From Amphibalanus amphitrite (lineage: Eukaryota; Arthropoda; Thecostraca; Balanomorpha; Balanidae): 64,000 nucleotides of DNA. The DNA is taken from assembly GCF_019059575.1 (NCBI RefSeq), contig NW_024881707.1, positions 124,001 to 188,000 on the forward strand, read 5' to 3'. Numbering within the stretch: the first letter of the stretch is position 1; each line of letters starts with the position of its first letter. This document shows positions 24,070 to 37,500 of this stretch, in pieces. The notes beneath the pieces are model-generated. The model was not told where the DNA came from, ran no database searches, and saw nothing but the letters and a program-made list of their open reading frames with translations. Position numbers and translations under genes: made by a program.

Positions 24070-24097
24070 CCGGCCACATTCCGCGGAATGTGGCCGG
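24070..24097. repeat. Perfect 28-bp palindrome
   Basis: CCGGCCACATTCCG is followed directly by its reverse complement with no loop. It lies at the tip of the inverted family-1 MITE copy, beside the GGCGGT end motif. Confidence 0.85.
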
Positions 24098-24360
24098 ACC
24101 GCCCGCGGGCGGTGAGGGGGGGGGCATTTTTTTGGCCCCCCGTATCTCCGAAACTATTGGACGGATCCGTAAAATTCAAACGGTGTTCGATAGCCCTGTC
24201 AAATTTGTCGAAGGAAACCAAATTTAATTGACCTCGGGGTCACCGATGACGTCACAGGTCAGGTCAAAGATAAAATGTTTCACCGTTCACGGGTCTTCTA
24301 GGGAATGCGCTATAACAGCCGTTTTCACGACGGGCTATCCGGCGAGTGCACCTAATTTAA

Positions 24361-25552
24361 CCTTCCAGGCGGTGGGGGGGGGGGGGCATTTTTTTGCCCC
24401 CCTTCAGTTTTTTCAATATATCTCGAGAACCGCTGCGCCGATCGTCACCAAACTTTCAGTACCCTCCCGGGAGCAGCTAGCGCACATAGTGACCAAAAAT
24501 TTTTCCAAAGGCTATGATAGGTTGGCCGCTAATGACGTCAGAGTGACGTCATTTTTGCCATTTTCGACCCAAAAAAAGGTTTCGCGGGAAGAGCTGTCAG
24601 GCCTACAGCTTTAGAGATACAGAAAAATGTTTCAGACATAAAAGGTGTGAAATCAAAAGGGCTACAAAACTGCTATTTCGGTTTTTCGAATTTTTGGATT
24701 TTGACCCCCAAAAATCAAAAAATAAATTTTTGATTATAATAGCCAAAAAATCCAAAAAGTTTTTTGAATTTCGAAAAAAACGGAATATATGTGATAGTCC
24801 CTACCGCCTTCTATCTACATACCAAATTTGAAATCGATACCTCTTTTTTTGGCCAAGTTATAGCGAAAAAACTGTTCAAAATTGATGACGTAAAATTTTC
24901 AAACTCAATTTTTAGCAATTCTATACCTCGTAGCGCAAAACAAAGACCACCATTAGACTCCCCGTGACGAGCTGCATCGAATCGATACCCATTTTATGCA
25001 AAAATATCATTTTTGAAATTTGACCTTTTTTGACCTGACCTTGACCTGACCTCCACCAGAAAGTGACCTAAACCGTACCTGATGGTCTTATAACCAACAC
25101 CATTGAGTTGGAAATGAAAAACTGGCCATAAAACATGCATCGCATAACCTTAGTAAAGTTGGGCTCATGTGGTGACCCTTGGTGACCTTTGGTGACCTGA
25201 CCTGTGACCTGACCTGGTATGACCAGTGACCTCTATTAGCAACATATGTACTAGACAAATGACGCCTTATCGCTGATTTTCGACAAAATGCGTTTTACTC
25301 GGTGTTATAGCGCTTTCCCTAGAAGCCCCGTAAACGATGAAACATTTTATCTTTGACCTGACCTGTGACGTCGTCGGTGACCCCGAGGTCAATGAAATTT
25401 GGTTCCCTTCGACAAATTTGACAGGGCTATCGAACGCCGTTTGAATTTTCCGGATCCGTCCAGTAGTTTCGGAGATACGGGGGGGGGGGGCAAAAAAATG
25501 CCCCCCCCCCCCACCGCGCGGAAGGTGGCTGGTAGGCCCACCGCCTGCCGGG
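24361..25552. mobile_element. TTAA-site MITE, family 1 copy 2
   Basis: It is nearly identical to 17265-18457 along its whole length and flanked by TTAA (24357-24360 and 25553-25556). The high identity suggests both copies moved recently. The interior has TGACCTGACCTTGACCTGAC, i.e. AGGTCA half-sites in direct repeat, and poly-G/poly-C hairpins at each end. Confidence 0.88.
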
Positions 25553-25581
25553 TTAACCAAATCTGCACCTAATCTCTTTAA

Positions 25582-26488
25582 CCCTCGCCCGCACATGGGG
25601 GGGGGGTGGTTGCCACCCCCCCCCCCCCAGGTAGTCTTTCTGCTCTGCACTCAACATTTTTAGAGCTAGATGGCTGATTTTTCGTATAGCTGCTCCTCTA
25701 TCCTTTCTTGATGTCCACTGAAAATTTCAAGTTTCTGTGATTTTTGGTTTCGGAGATATGACCTTGTTTTTCAGGTCATGTCATGACCCAAATGGCCAAT
25801 TCTCAACATCTTGCGTTGGCTATGGGCCTTGTGAGCTTTTAACACCTTGATTTCGGCCTTTTATGCCAATCCTACCTCCCACCTATCATGAAACATGTTG
25901 TTCGACGATGTACAGAGGTCAAGGTCAGGGTCAAGGTCAACCTAGGTCATCTAAGATAATTGCGTTTTAGGCAAGCTGAATTTACTTTTTTTGAAATTTT
26001 TTGACTACATTTTTGGTAAAAGCTTCTCAGATCATGATTTCATGTAATATGGACACATAAACAATCGGTGCACACATCAGTATACACACAGACACACACA
26101 GACATACAAACACATATTATTGACCTTGACCTAACTTGACCTGAGATGACCTCAGCAGCAAAAACCTGGTCGGGTAGTGTGACAAAGAGGTTCTAGCTGG
26201 CTTGGCACCAGAAAACGGCATCGTCATCGGTATATGACAAGCAGCGCGCTTGATATCCAACGGTGACCTAAAACAGCAACATTTTTTAGTTTGACCTGAC
26301 CTGGAAGGTCAATGACTGACCTGAGAAGGTAAAACTGGGTATCATTGGATTCGTCTCTTCCCAAAGAATCTTTTTGGTCTTTACTGCTAAGCTCTATCTC
26401 CAACAGGAACGAAATGGCGCGGGGGGGTGGCAACCCCCCCCCCCCCATGTGCGTTCTAGGATGGGAAAATGGCATGTGCGGGCGAGGG
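25582..26488. mobile_element. TTAA-site MITE, family 2 (907 bp)
   Basis: It has perfect 16-bp terminal inverted repeats CCCTCGCCCGCACATG and TTAA flanks (25578-25581 and 26489-26492). G and C runs sit inside both ends (GGGGTGGTTGCCACCCC). The interior is again rich in GGTCA repeats, with no coding capacity. Confidence 0.88.
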
Positions 26489-26894
26489 TTAACAGCAGAT
26501 ATCTTTATTTTACAAAGTTATTTCAGCGTTTTAATCGATGATTCTCTCCGATAATAAGATAAAGCAGGCATATAAGCAATTAGGGCAACCATAGCTGATA
26601 GCTACTAAGAGACACATTGAACCTAATTTGACCAAATCTGCACCTAATCTGCACCAGATGTGCACCAAATGTGTACCAGATGGCCGTCGTGAAAACGGCT
26701 AACATCGAGTAAAACGCATTTTGTCAAAAATCAGAGATAGGGCGTCAGCTGCCTAGTACATATGTTGCTATTAGAGGTCACTGATGATACCAGGTCAGGT
26801 CACAGGTCAGGTCACCAAAGGTTAGCACATGAACTCAACTTTACTAGGGTTGCGCGATGCATGTTTTATGGCCAATTTTTCATTTCCAACTTAA

Positions 26895-27132
26895 CCCTCG
26901 CATGTGTGCGGCGTTTGCCAGCTTCTAATGTGTAGGGGGGGGGGTCGGTTGGACCCCCCCCCTTGCCGTTTGGCCCCTGATCGAGCTAGAGCTTCGCGGA
27001 AAAAACGAGCGTGTTGCCCGTGACGAGAGCGAGGGTACTGAAAGTTTCGTCGCGATCGGCCGCTTTTTACGCGAGTTATTCGCGAAAAACCTTAGGGGGG
27101 TTGCATCAACCCCCCCCCTGTGCCGGCGAGGT
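26895..27132. mobile_element. Small TTAA-site MITE (238 bp)
   Basis: The ends CCCTCGC and the reverse of GCCGGCGAGG are flanked by TTAA (26891-26894 and 27133-27136). It has a G run/C run hairpin at each end. The arms resemble family 2 only over the outer bases. Confidence 0.7.
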
Positions 27133-27157
27133 TTAACAGTCTACATGCCCAAATTAA

Positions 27158-28024
27158 CCCGCGCCCCGCAGGGCTACCGGCGGACGCTACCATCCGTAGG
27201 GGGGGGGGGGGCGTTTCGGCCCCCCCTAAGATCTCTAAAATTTACCGGCCGATTTTCAAAATTCAAACGGCGTTCGATAGCCCCACCCGGGAACTACCTT
27301 GTGACCAAATTTCATTCACCTAGGTCAATTCGCTGACGTCACAGGTCAGGTCAAAGGTCGGATTTTCACCGTTCACAGGCATTTCAAGAAATGTGTTGTG
27401 AAATCGAGTAAATTGGTAAGTTATTGAAAACCATCGATGGTACATTATTCGTCAAACACATACTTCGCTATCTGAGGTCACTGATACCAGGTCAGGTCAC
27501 AGAGGTCAGGTCACTGGGGGGTCACCTGGGGGGTCACAATATGAAAGTGTCGTGTGATACATGTTTTATGGTCCATTTTACATGACAAATGCGATTATGT
27601 GGGTCAGGCAGCCTTTGGGGCCAGCTTAGGTCACGTTTTGGTGAAGGTCAGGTCAAGGTCAGGTCATATTAGGTCAAATTTTAAAGTTAATATTTTTGCA
27701 TTAAATTAGCATCGTTTCGATGCAGCTCGTCACGGGGAGTCCGATGGTGGTCTTTGTTTTGCCCTACGTGGTTGCCCCAAAATTGAGTTTGAAAATTTGA
27801 CGTCATCATTTTTGAAGTTTTTTCGCTATAACTTGGCCAAAAAACGAGATATCGATCTGAAATTTTGTATGTAGATAGAAAATGGTAGGTTAGGTTAGGT
27901 TAGGTTAGGTTAGGTTGAGCGCGGACGTTTTCAGCTGGGTTTCCGCGACCGTTTTGGCGAAATCGCCAAGGTCAGCGACATAAAAAAGGGGGTTGCATCG
28001 ACCCCTCCCCTGCCACGGCGAGGG
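27158..28024. mobile_element. Divergent TTAA-site element related to family 1, with a telomere-like array
   Basis: TTAA lies at both boundaries (27154-27157 and 28025-28028). The interior matches the reverse of family 1 (ATTCAAACGGCGTTCGATAG, GTCACAGGTCAGGTCA, GCAGCTCGTCACGGGGAGTC) with substantial divergence. The two outer ends do not match each other well, so it may be a chimera of two elements. Confidence 0.5.
27886..27916 (+). repeat. Short interstitial TTAGG array
   Basis: Six uninterrupted copies of the five-base arthropod telomere motif lie inside a decayed MITE. A simple-repeat origin is as likely as telomere capture. Confidence 0.8.
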
Positions 28025-28028
28025 TTAA

Positions 28029-31354
<3,326 letters not shown>

Positions 31355-31535
31355 TTAGATGCTGTTGGATCCGTTGTACTTGCTGATGAGGGCCTTGACG
31401 CTGAACTCGCAGTTGGCGTAGAGCTCCTCGCAGCTCTTCTGGCTGGAGCGGCCGCGGTTGGCGGCCTCCAGGTACTGGTCGAGCACCACGCGCAGGTCGG
31501 CGGGCAGGTTCAGCAGCTCCAGGTACTGCAGGTAG
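31355..31535 (-). CDS. Shared last exon (second cysteine pair, stop)
   Basis: 181 bases: one base completes a glycine codon, then 59 codons from YLQYLELLNLPADLRVVLDQ to ...NGSNSI and a TAA stop at 31357-31355. Cysteines in KSCEELYANCEF make the second pair. With exon 3 the four cysteines could form two disulfides in an extracellular helical domain. Confidence 0.83.
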
Positions 31536-34500
31536 CTGTGGACGCAGAGAGGACGCGCCGTCAACGCCTCGGACGGCTAACGGTACCCGCCCCGGGGCCC
31601 GAGGGTGCCGGCGCCCGGCTGACGTAACGCCCCGGCCCGACTCAGAAGTGGACCACTGTCCGCCGCTCGGCCGCCCGCCGCCCGGCCTGGGAAAGCGGCC
31701 GGCGCCATTAGGTCGGGTGGCGGCTCGAGGGCTTATCGTCGCGCTCGGACGCGCCGCGCGCATACTGAACAGCGGCGAAAGGCCGCGCCAGAAGTGGCAC
31801 GCAGAGGGCGCGGCGCGCCGACACGGGACATGACGGGAAATCGAGCCCACCCAGACCGCCGCCCACATGGGGACGGACACCCGGGCGACTGAAGTGGGAC
31901 GGACGGTTCAGCTAGGTCACTGGAGGTCAGGAGAGGTCAGGAGAGATCAAGAGAGGTCATGACAGGTCACTGTGGGTCAGACGGAAGCCCAATAAGGAAG
32001 ACCAGGTGTAACCCAGGTGCACTCTATGTGGGTCAGTCGCAGGAGGCCGGGAGGTCAGGAGTGGGCAGTTGCATTGCGGCCACCAGAAACCGTTGCAAAT
32101 GCAATGAGGGTCAATGGGATGCGTTAGATTGAACTCAGAACGAGGGTAGGTGCTGTTCAAACTGTAGCGGTCACCGGTATGCCGCGGGTCGGTGTGGGAA
32201 AGAGGTCGGGGGTGTGCGGCAGAGTGTGGAGCGTTCACTCACCCGAAAGCGTCGTTCATCTTGCGGGCGGTCGAGCCCCAGGTGTTCTCGTTCTGGTGCA
32301 GCTCGCACACCACGCGCTGCTGGCACTCCATCTTGTTGGCGTCGAACTTGCGGTAGACCTGGCGACACACGAGACAAACCGTTATTGGCGCCAGGTGTAC
32401 GACGGATGGAGGGCTATAATTACGATGATGTGTAAATTTATTATACCAAAAGATGTCATTAAGAACCACTCAGCTAAGGGTAAGTCAAAACTGATGCCGT
32501 GATATTGAGCTAGGATTACGTTACATAAAACCGGACTGACGAAGTAAAGCCACAAACAGGTTGCAGCGGCTCGACACTGGCAGGCCGGTTAAACCGGCTC
32601 AACTCGTCTTCGGTAGCCTTGACAATGACCATATGGTGACCGATCGGGGCGGGGCGGTGACACGGTGACCGGTCGAGGGAGGGGGGGGGCTGACGTACCT
32701 CCTCCATCATGGCGATCCAGTCGAGGACGGACAGGTTGTCCCAGATGGCCGAGTACGGGTCAGAGCCGGACCTACAGTCGAACACGCACGTTAGACCACG
32801 AGCGCAGCCGACTCGACACTGGGAGGGGAAGCTACTCGAACTGTGCGTTACAGATACTTGATAACTAGCAAGATGGTGCAAAGGCGATGAAACTGATGAA
32901 AGCCTGTCCCGTAGCTCAGTTGGTAGAGCATTGGACTCCCGGTAGTGAGAGCCCGGGTTCGAGACGCTCCGGCGCTCGATATTTGAGACTCCTGACGGGG
33001 ATGGTCTGCGGTTGGTGGGAGCATCCGCAGCCAGTTGAAGTCAGTTGAGTGGGACAGGCCGTGTCCGGCTTTGAAGGGCACGTTAAACTTTGGCATCTAA
33101 ATTCTCCCGTTACCCGGAATTGCGCGATCGGACGGTAGGGGTCGGGGTCTACGCAACAAGCTCCGCTTAGCGTGGGCTCCGGCTCTGTCAATCCGTCCAA
33201 TCAAACATTCGAGCTAAATTTATAAAAAAAAAAAAAACTGCATAGAGATGATCAATGACTTGAGCCAATAAAGGACAAATCAAAATGATTGGGAGTAATT
33301 AAAGCCACACAATGAAGAAACAAGAATATGGAGCACCAGTATTAGACAACAATTAACGTTTTTCGTAAAGCGAAAAAGTTATGTTATATACAAGCAGTTC
33401 TAAGTAAAAGCGTTACTGAAGAAAGCAACACATACATTTACGATGCACTTCTATATACAGGCATGCACATCTAAATACGGTTTCAACCCACCACCGACAA
33501 TTAGCTTACCGTACTGCTTTCAGCTGCCTGCTCGTTTCAATGATGGAGTGTTAGAGTTATGTACAACATATATGAAGTAGAGAAGACAGACTTCTTGACA
33601 TAAACGGAACTTTGTAAGGAGTGTCGAAAGAAGGATTATGTCATCGGCGATTGATGAAGCACGACCAATCGTTGCTTTATCAGGTTAGCTGATGTGCTTC
33701 TCCGCTCCGTCTCGATCAAATGTCCTGTCAAAGTTTGTTATCGGCGCACGCATAGCCGGGGGCGTATTTTCAGGGGAAGGGTCGTCAGCTGGGTATCGGT
33801 GGACCTCTGAGACGCTCGTCACATCAGGTCACCTCATGCGAAGCTGCATCGGTCGGCTTGACCTCAGCGGAAGTCTGCGCTCTTGCTCAGCTTTTGATGC
33901 GGTATTTACAGCAGATCCAGCCGGCTGGTGCCGTCTGGACAGCAGTCGCCGACCTTTTCACGTGCTGGTCAAGGTCGAAGGCGGCAGCGAGACACGGATG
34001 CATCATCCAGCCGCGGAGGGTTAGCTCTTCTGTCGCCAGGCTCGTCAGCAGCTCGGGTCTGTACATGTCGTCCCGAAGGGGCGACGTGGAATGCGTGTCT
34101 CTCGGGGCCGGTTAGAAGGCCCGTCGCTGACGCTGAGGTGAGCTGCGGTAGCTCGCTGCGACGCTGATAACGTGCAGCTCCGGGCGGCATATGTACAGCC
34201 GGTTGGTATTTACAGGCCGCGTCTTTACCTGGCCTGGAAGCCGGTGGCTCCAGTGAAGCCGGTGCTAGTGAAACCGGTGCCGAAGTCATCGGCGGGCAGG
34301 ACCAGCGAGACGGCCAGCCAGATCAGCAGACCCAGGAGAACCAGCGCCACCAGACCTCCGATCGCGGTCAGCACGGCAGTGGTCGTAAGGGCAGCTCCGT
34401 CGTTGGTATTGTTGAACAGGAAGCGCGGGTCGAAGTCGACCGCGTCCGTCAACTCATTGGCCGAGGCGTACGCCACGCAAAGGAGCGTCAGGAGGAGCTT

Positions 34501-37500
34501 CTGCATGGTGGCGCCTGTGAAACATTGCCGGGTGCTGAGTGCCGCTCGGTGAAGGACTATGTACAAGGGCCCGGGGCGGCGGGCGTGTTGAGCTGTGTGT
34601 TAGTGGGAGAGAAAGTTGGTCATGTGAGCCGCCGACGATGAAGCGGCGATACTTACCAGTACCCCGTGTACATTGGCGTGTACACATCACGGCGGTGCCG
34701 CCGTCGACTCGCCTCCTCTGCCACGTGGCCGTGAAGGTGACGAAAAGGAACGGGAACGAAGACGAGAAAAGCGGCGAGTAGGAAAACCACGTCTAGCTCG
34801 ACGAGTTGAAGACATCAAAGTCGTTGGAGACGAATCTAGATGTGTGCGTTACTGGGGATTCTAAATGGAGGATTAAAAATGTTTACTGGAAGGATGGGGG
34901 ACAGTCTTGTAGTTCAGGATACTGGACCGGGAAGGCCGGACGATGCCAGAGGAGCCGCCGACTGGCGCGGTTGACGTTCCACTTACCTGTGCCACTCAGC
35001 AGCGGCGGCCCGGGCGCGCCCCTAGTGGGCCCGCTGAGTGCACTCATGGCATGCCCACCCCTGAGGACACTGAACACCCAGGGTACGTACGCAGAACGGG
35101 CGGAGTAGCCGCTCGCGTGGTGGCCGCCAGAGGCGCCATACGCTGGGTAGCCTGAGTAGCCTGTCTCGTCTCCACCGGCGCTCAACAGATAGAGCAGATA
35201 GGCGAGTCCAGCGAGCAGGATAAGACCGGCCAGTCCGGCCACGGCACTGGCTATGATTGTGCCCAGATTGATGGTTAGACCCGTGGTGTTACCAATGAAG
35301 AAAAACCGGGGGTCGGCGGCAGCGCCATCAGCCGGCACCAGGTTCACAGTGTCCTCGAAGGCGGCGGCGCAGGCCACAAGTGCAAACAGCAACACATGAA
35401 CCAACATGCTGTTATCTGCAAAACAGCAACGTGCGACGGGGTGAGAGGCGAGGTACGTACGCGGAGCGGCCGCTCGAGTAGCTCGTGTAGCCGGTGGACG
35501 CGTAGTCCTGACCCGAGTACCCGGAGTAGCCGGTGCCTGAGTCCCCGGACAGCAAGAACAGGAGGTAGGCGAGGCCGGCCAGCAGCGCCAGGCCGCCGAG
35601 CAGCGCCAGCGCGCCGGCCAGCACCGAGTTCAGGCTGATGCTCAGGTCCGAGGTGTTGAAGAGGAAAAAGCGCGGGTCGGGCTCGCCTTCGACGAGCGCG
35701 TTCTCGGCGAGCGCCGAGGCGCAGAGCGCGAAGGCCAGGAGGGCGCGGTACAACATGGCGGCTCCTGCAATCACGGCAGCTCAGTGACGCTAGCCGCCCG
35801 GACAGAGAGTCCGCTCGGAATCCGTCAGGGAGTCCCACCGGGAGTCCACCGGGAAACGACAGGATTCCTCCGGATCGCGCCGTTATGTTGGCCATTTCAT
35901 GTGCGGCTCATCTGCTGCATGTTCGTGTCCATGTATCGCCCGGTTCGACGGAGACCACCGTCGGGCTTGTTTGAGTAGGCGCATGTCTGAGTTTCGTTGT
36001 TGGTTTTGGAATCACAAGGTGCCACCACCAGCTTACCTGTCAATGTACCCGTTTGTAAATGTACCCACCACCGGCGTGCATGTTGTCAATGTCGTGCATG
36101 TATACGTACGCGGCGCGGCCGGAGCCGTAGGAGCTGTACGAGGAGCCGGTGGAGTAACCGTAGCCAGTCTCTTCGCCCGAGTCGGTCAGCAGGAAGGCCA
36201 GGAGGGCGGCCAGCAGGCCGAGCGCCAGCAGCGCGAACAGGCCGAAGATCAGGGTGGAGAAGGACACGGCCAGAGAGGTGGAGTTGTTGAACACAAAGCG
36301 AGGATCGACGTCATCGACGGCGTTCAGGTCATTGGCAAGGGCGGAGGCCGCGAGCAGCAGCACGCCGAGCGCGTAATGGGCACGGTTCATTGTGGGAGCC
36401 TGTGGAGCGAGAGGCGCGCGTGAATCTATGTATGTACAGCGGGAGTTGCTGGCCGCTCGGTGACAGACGCGGCGCGGCGGCGGCAGATGCGGCGGCGCGG
36501 CGGCGTCCGTTAACCAGTCCGCCATTAGCCCGGTCAGTAACGGTGCGGCTCGGCGCCCTACAGCCGCAGGCAGGGTCGCTGGCCGGCCGCCGCCGCCGCG
36601 CCGCCGCCGCCGCCGCCGCTGCCGTCATCGACACCGGCCGGACGCAGCGCTGCAGGATTCTCTGACAGGGACTACCGCCATGGTTCGCTCGTTGTGAAAG
36701 CAAACACGTCACACCCCTGGGTGGCGCACAGAGACGCTCTGCCGCCCTCGGGGCGAGCATTTACGCTTTTTGCGACGCGTCATGATACTTTCTCGTGATT
36801 AGGGCTCACTGGGCGTAAATTTAAACGGGCTAATAAGGCTAAAGTAGCGTTACGACACAAATACTGTAAGATTTGGAACACTTACTGGATGTGTTTAGAG
36901 ATCGGAACGTAATAAAAATGGGCAAACTAGGAGCAGGTTAGCCCGAATTTAGAGAAGTTCAAATCGAAAGAAAGTTATGAACGCTGACGGCCAATAAAAT
37001 AACAAAGACCTATAGCGATCATTATCAAATACATATACTCTATTACGATGATAAAAGAGACAGTTGTATATCACAATAATGCTCTGAGCGCCTTTGTAAG
37101 TGGGTATAGGACGTACAAACGGGTAATGGCAGAAATATAATTAAAAAAAAAAAACAGTTAGTCAGGGGGACTATTTACAACACACACAGTTTGTGGAAAC
37201 TAAAACAGCAAACCACTAATGATCTTTAACAAAATTAAGTGGAACTTTATAAATTACGTTGAAGAGCATGAATACTACTCTAACCACTTGAAACAAAACC
37301 TTAACATGCAAGACAAATTGACAATGCAAGACGATGAAATAAATTTTACGTTAACACGAAACCTATCTTAACGTTACAAAAACGGCCAAACTGAGGGTTT
37401 TCAGGCCGGCGGATGTTGGGGGCTCCGATTTGTGTTCTGACAAGCACTCTCGCAGGAACACGGCGGATCACAGAGCACGGAGCACGGCGAGCACAGAGGC

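Larger units (their letters stand above)
24318..26699. mobile_element. Foldback element with 5-bp target duplication, itself carrying two TTAA MITEs
   Basis: The termini GCCGTTTTCACGACGG and CCGTCGTGAAAACGGC are perfect 16-bp inverted repeats. The flanking 5-bp repeat TAACA (24313-24317 and 26700-26704) marks the insertion into the older MITE copy. Outside the two TTAA MITEs at 24361-25552 and 25582-26488, its own sequence is short and includes several GCACCTAATCTGCACC-like tandem blocks (26630-26680). Confidence 0.8.
24037..26890 (-). mobile_element. Inverted family-1 MITE copy, broken by later insertions
   Basis: Bases 24037-24317 match the reverse complement of the right end of the family-1 element, starting at GACAGGCGGTGGGCC. 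The match resumes at 26705-26890 with the next part of the same element (GAGTAAAACGCATTTTG, then the AGGTCA-rich block). Everything between is younger insertion. The copy is cut off by the small TTAA element that starts at 26895. Confidence 0.75.

Noticed and set aside
27886..27916. Genuine internal telomere
   Set aside because: Only six units, embedded in a decayed MITE and bordered by ordinary repeat sequence. A simple repeat is the more economical reading.
32902..32975. tRNA gene
   Set aside because: A and B boxes are present, but the anticodon and T stems do not pair, and the unit continues into a 250-base body with a poly(A) tail. It is a SINE head, not a working tRNA.
36040..36109. Extended C-terminus of exon A (through a stop at 36040) as the normal product
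   Set aside because: A donor at 36110 in the same position and phase as in exons B and C exists, and the extension has no counterpart in the paralogous exons. It is kept only as a minor possibility.
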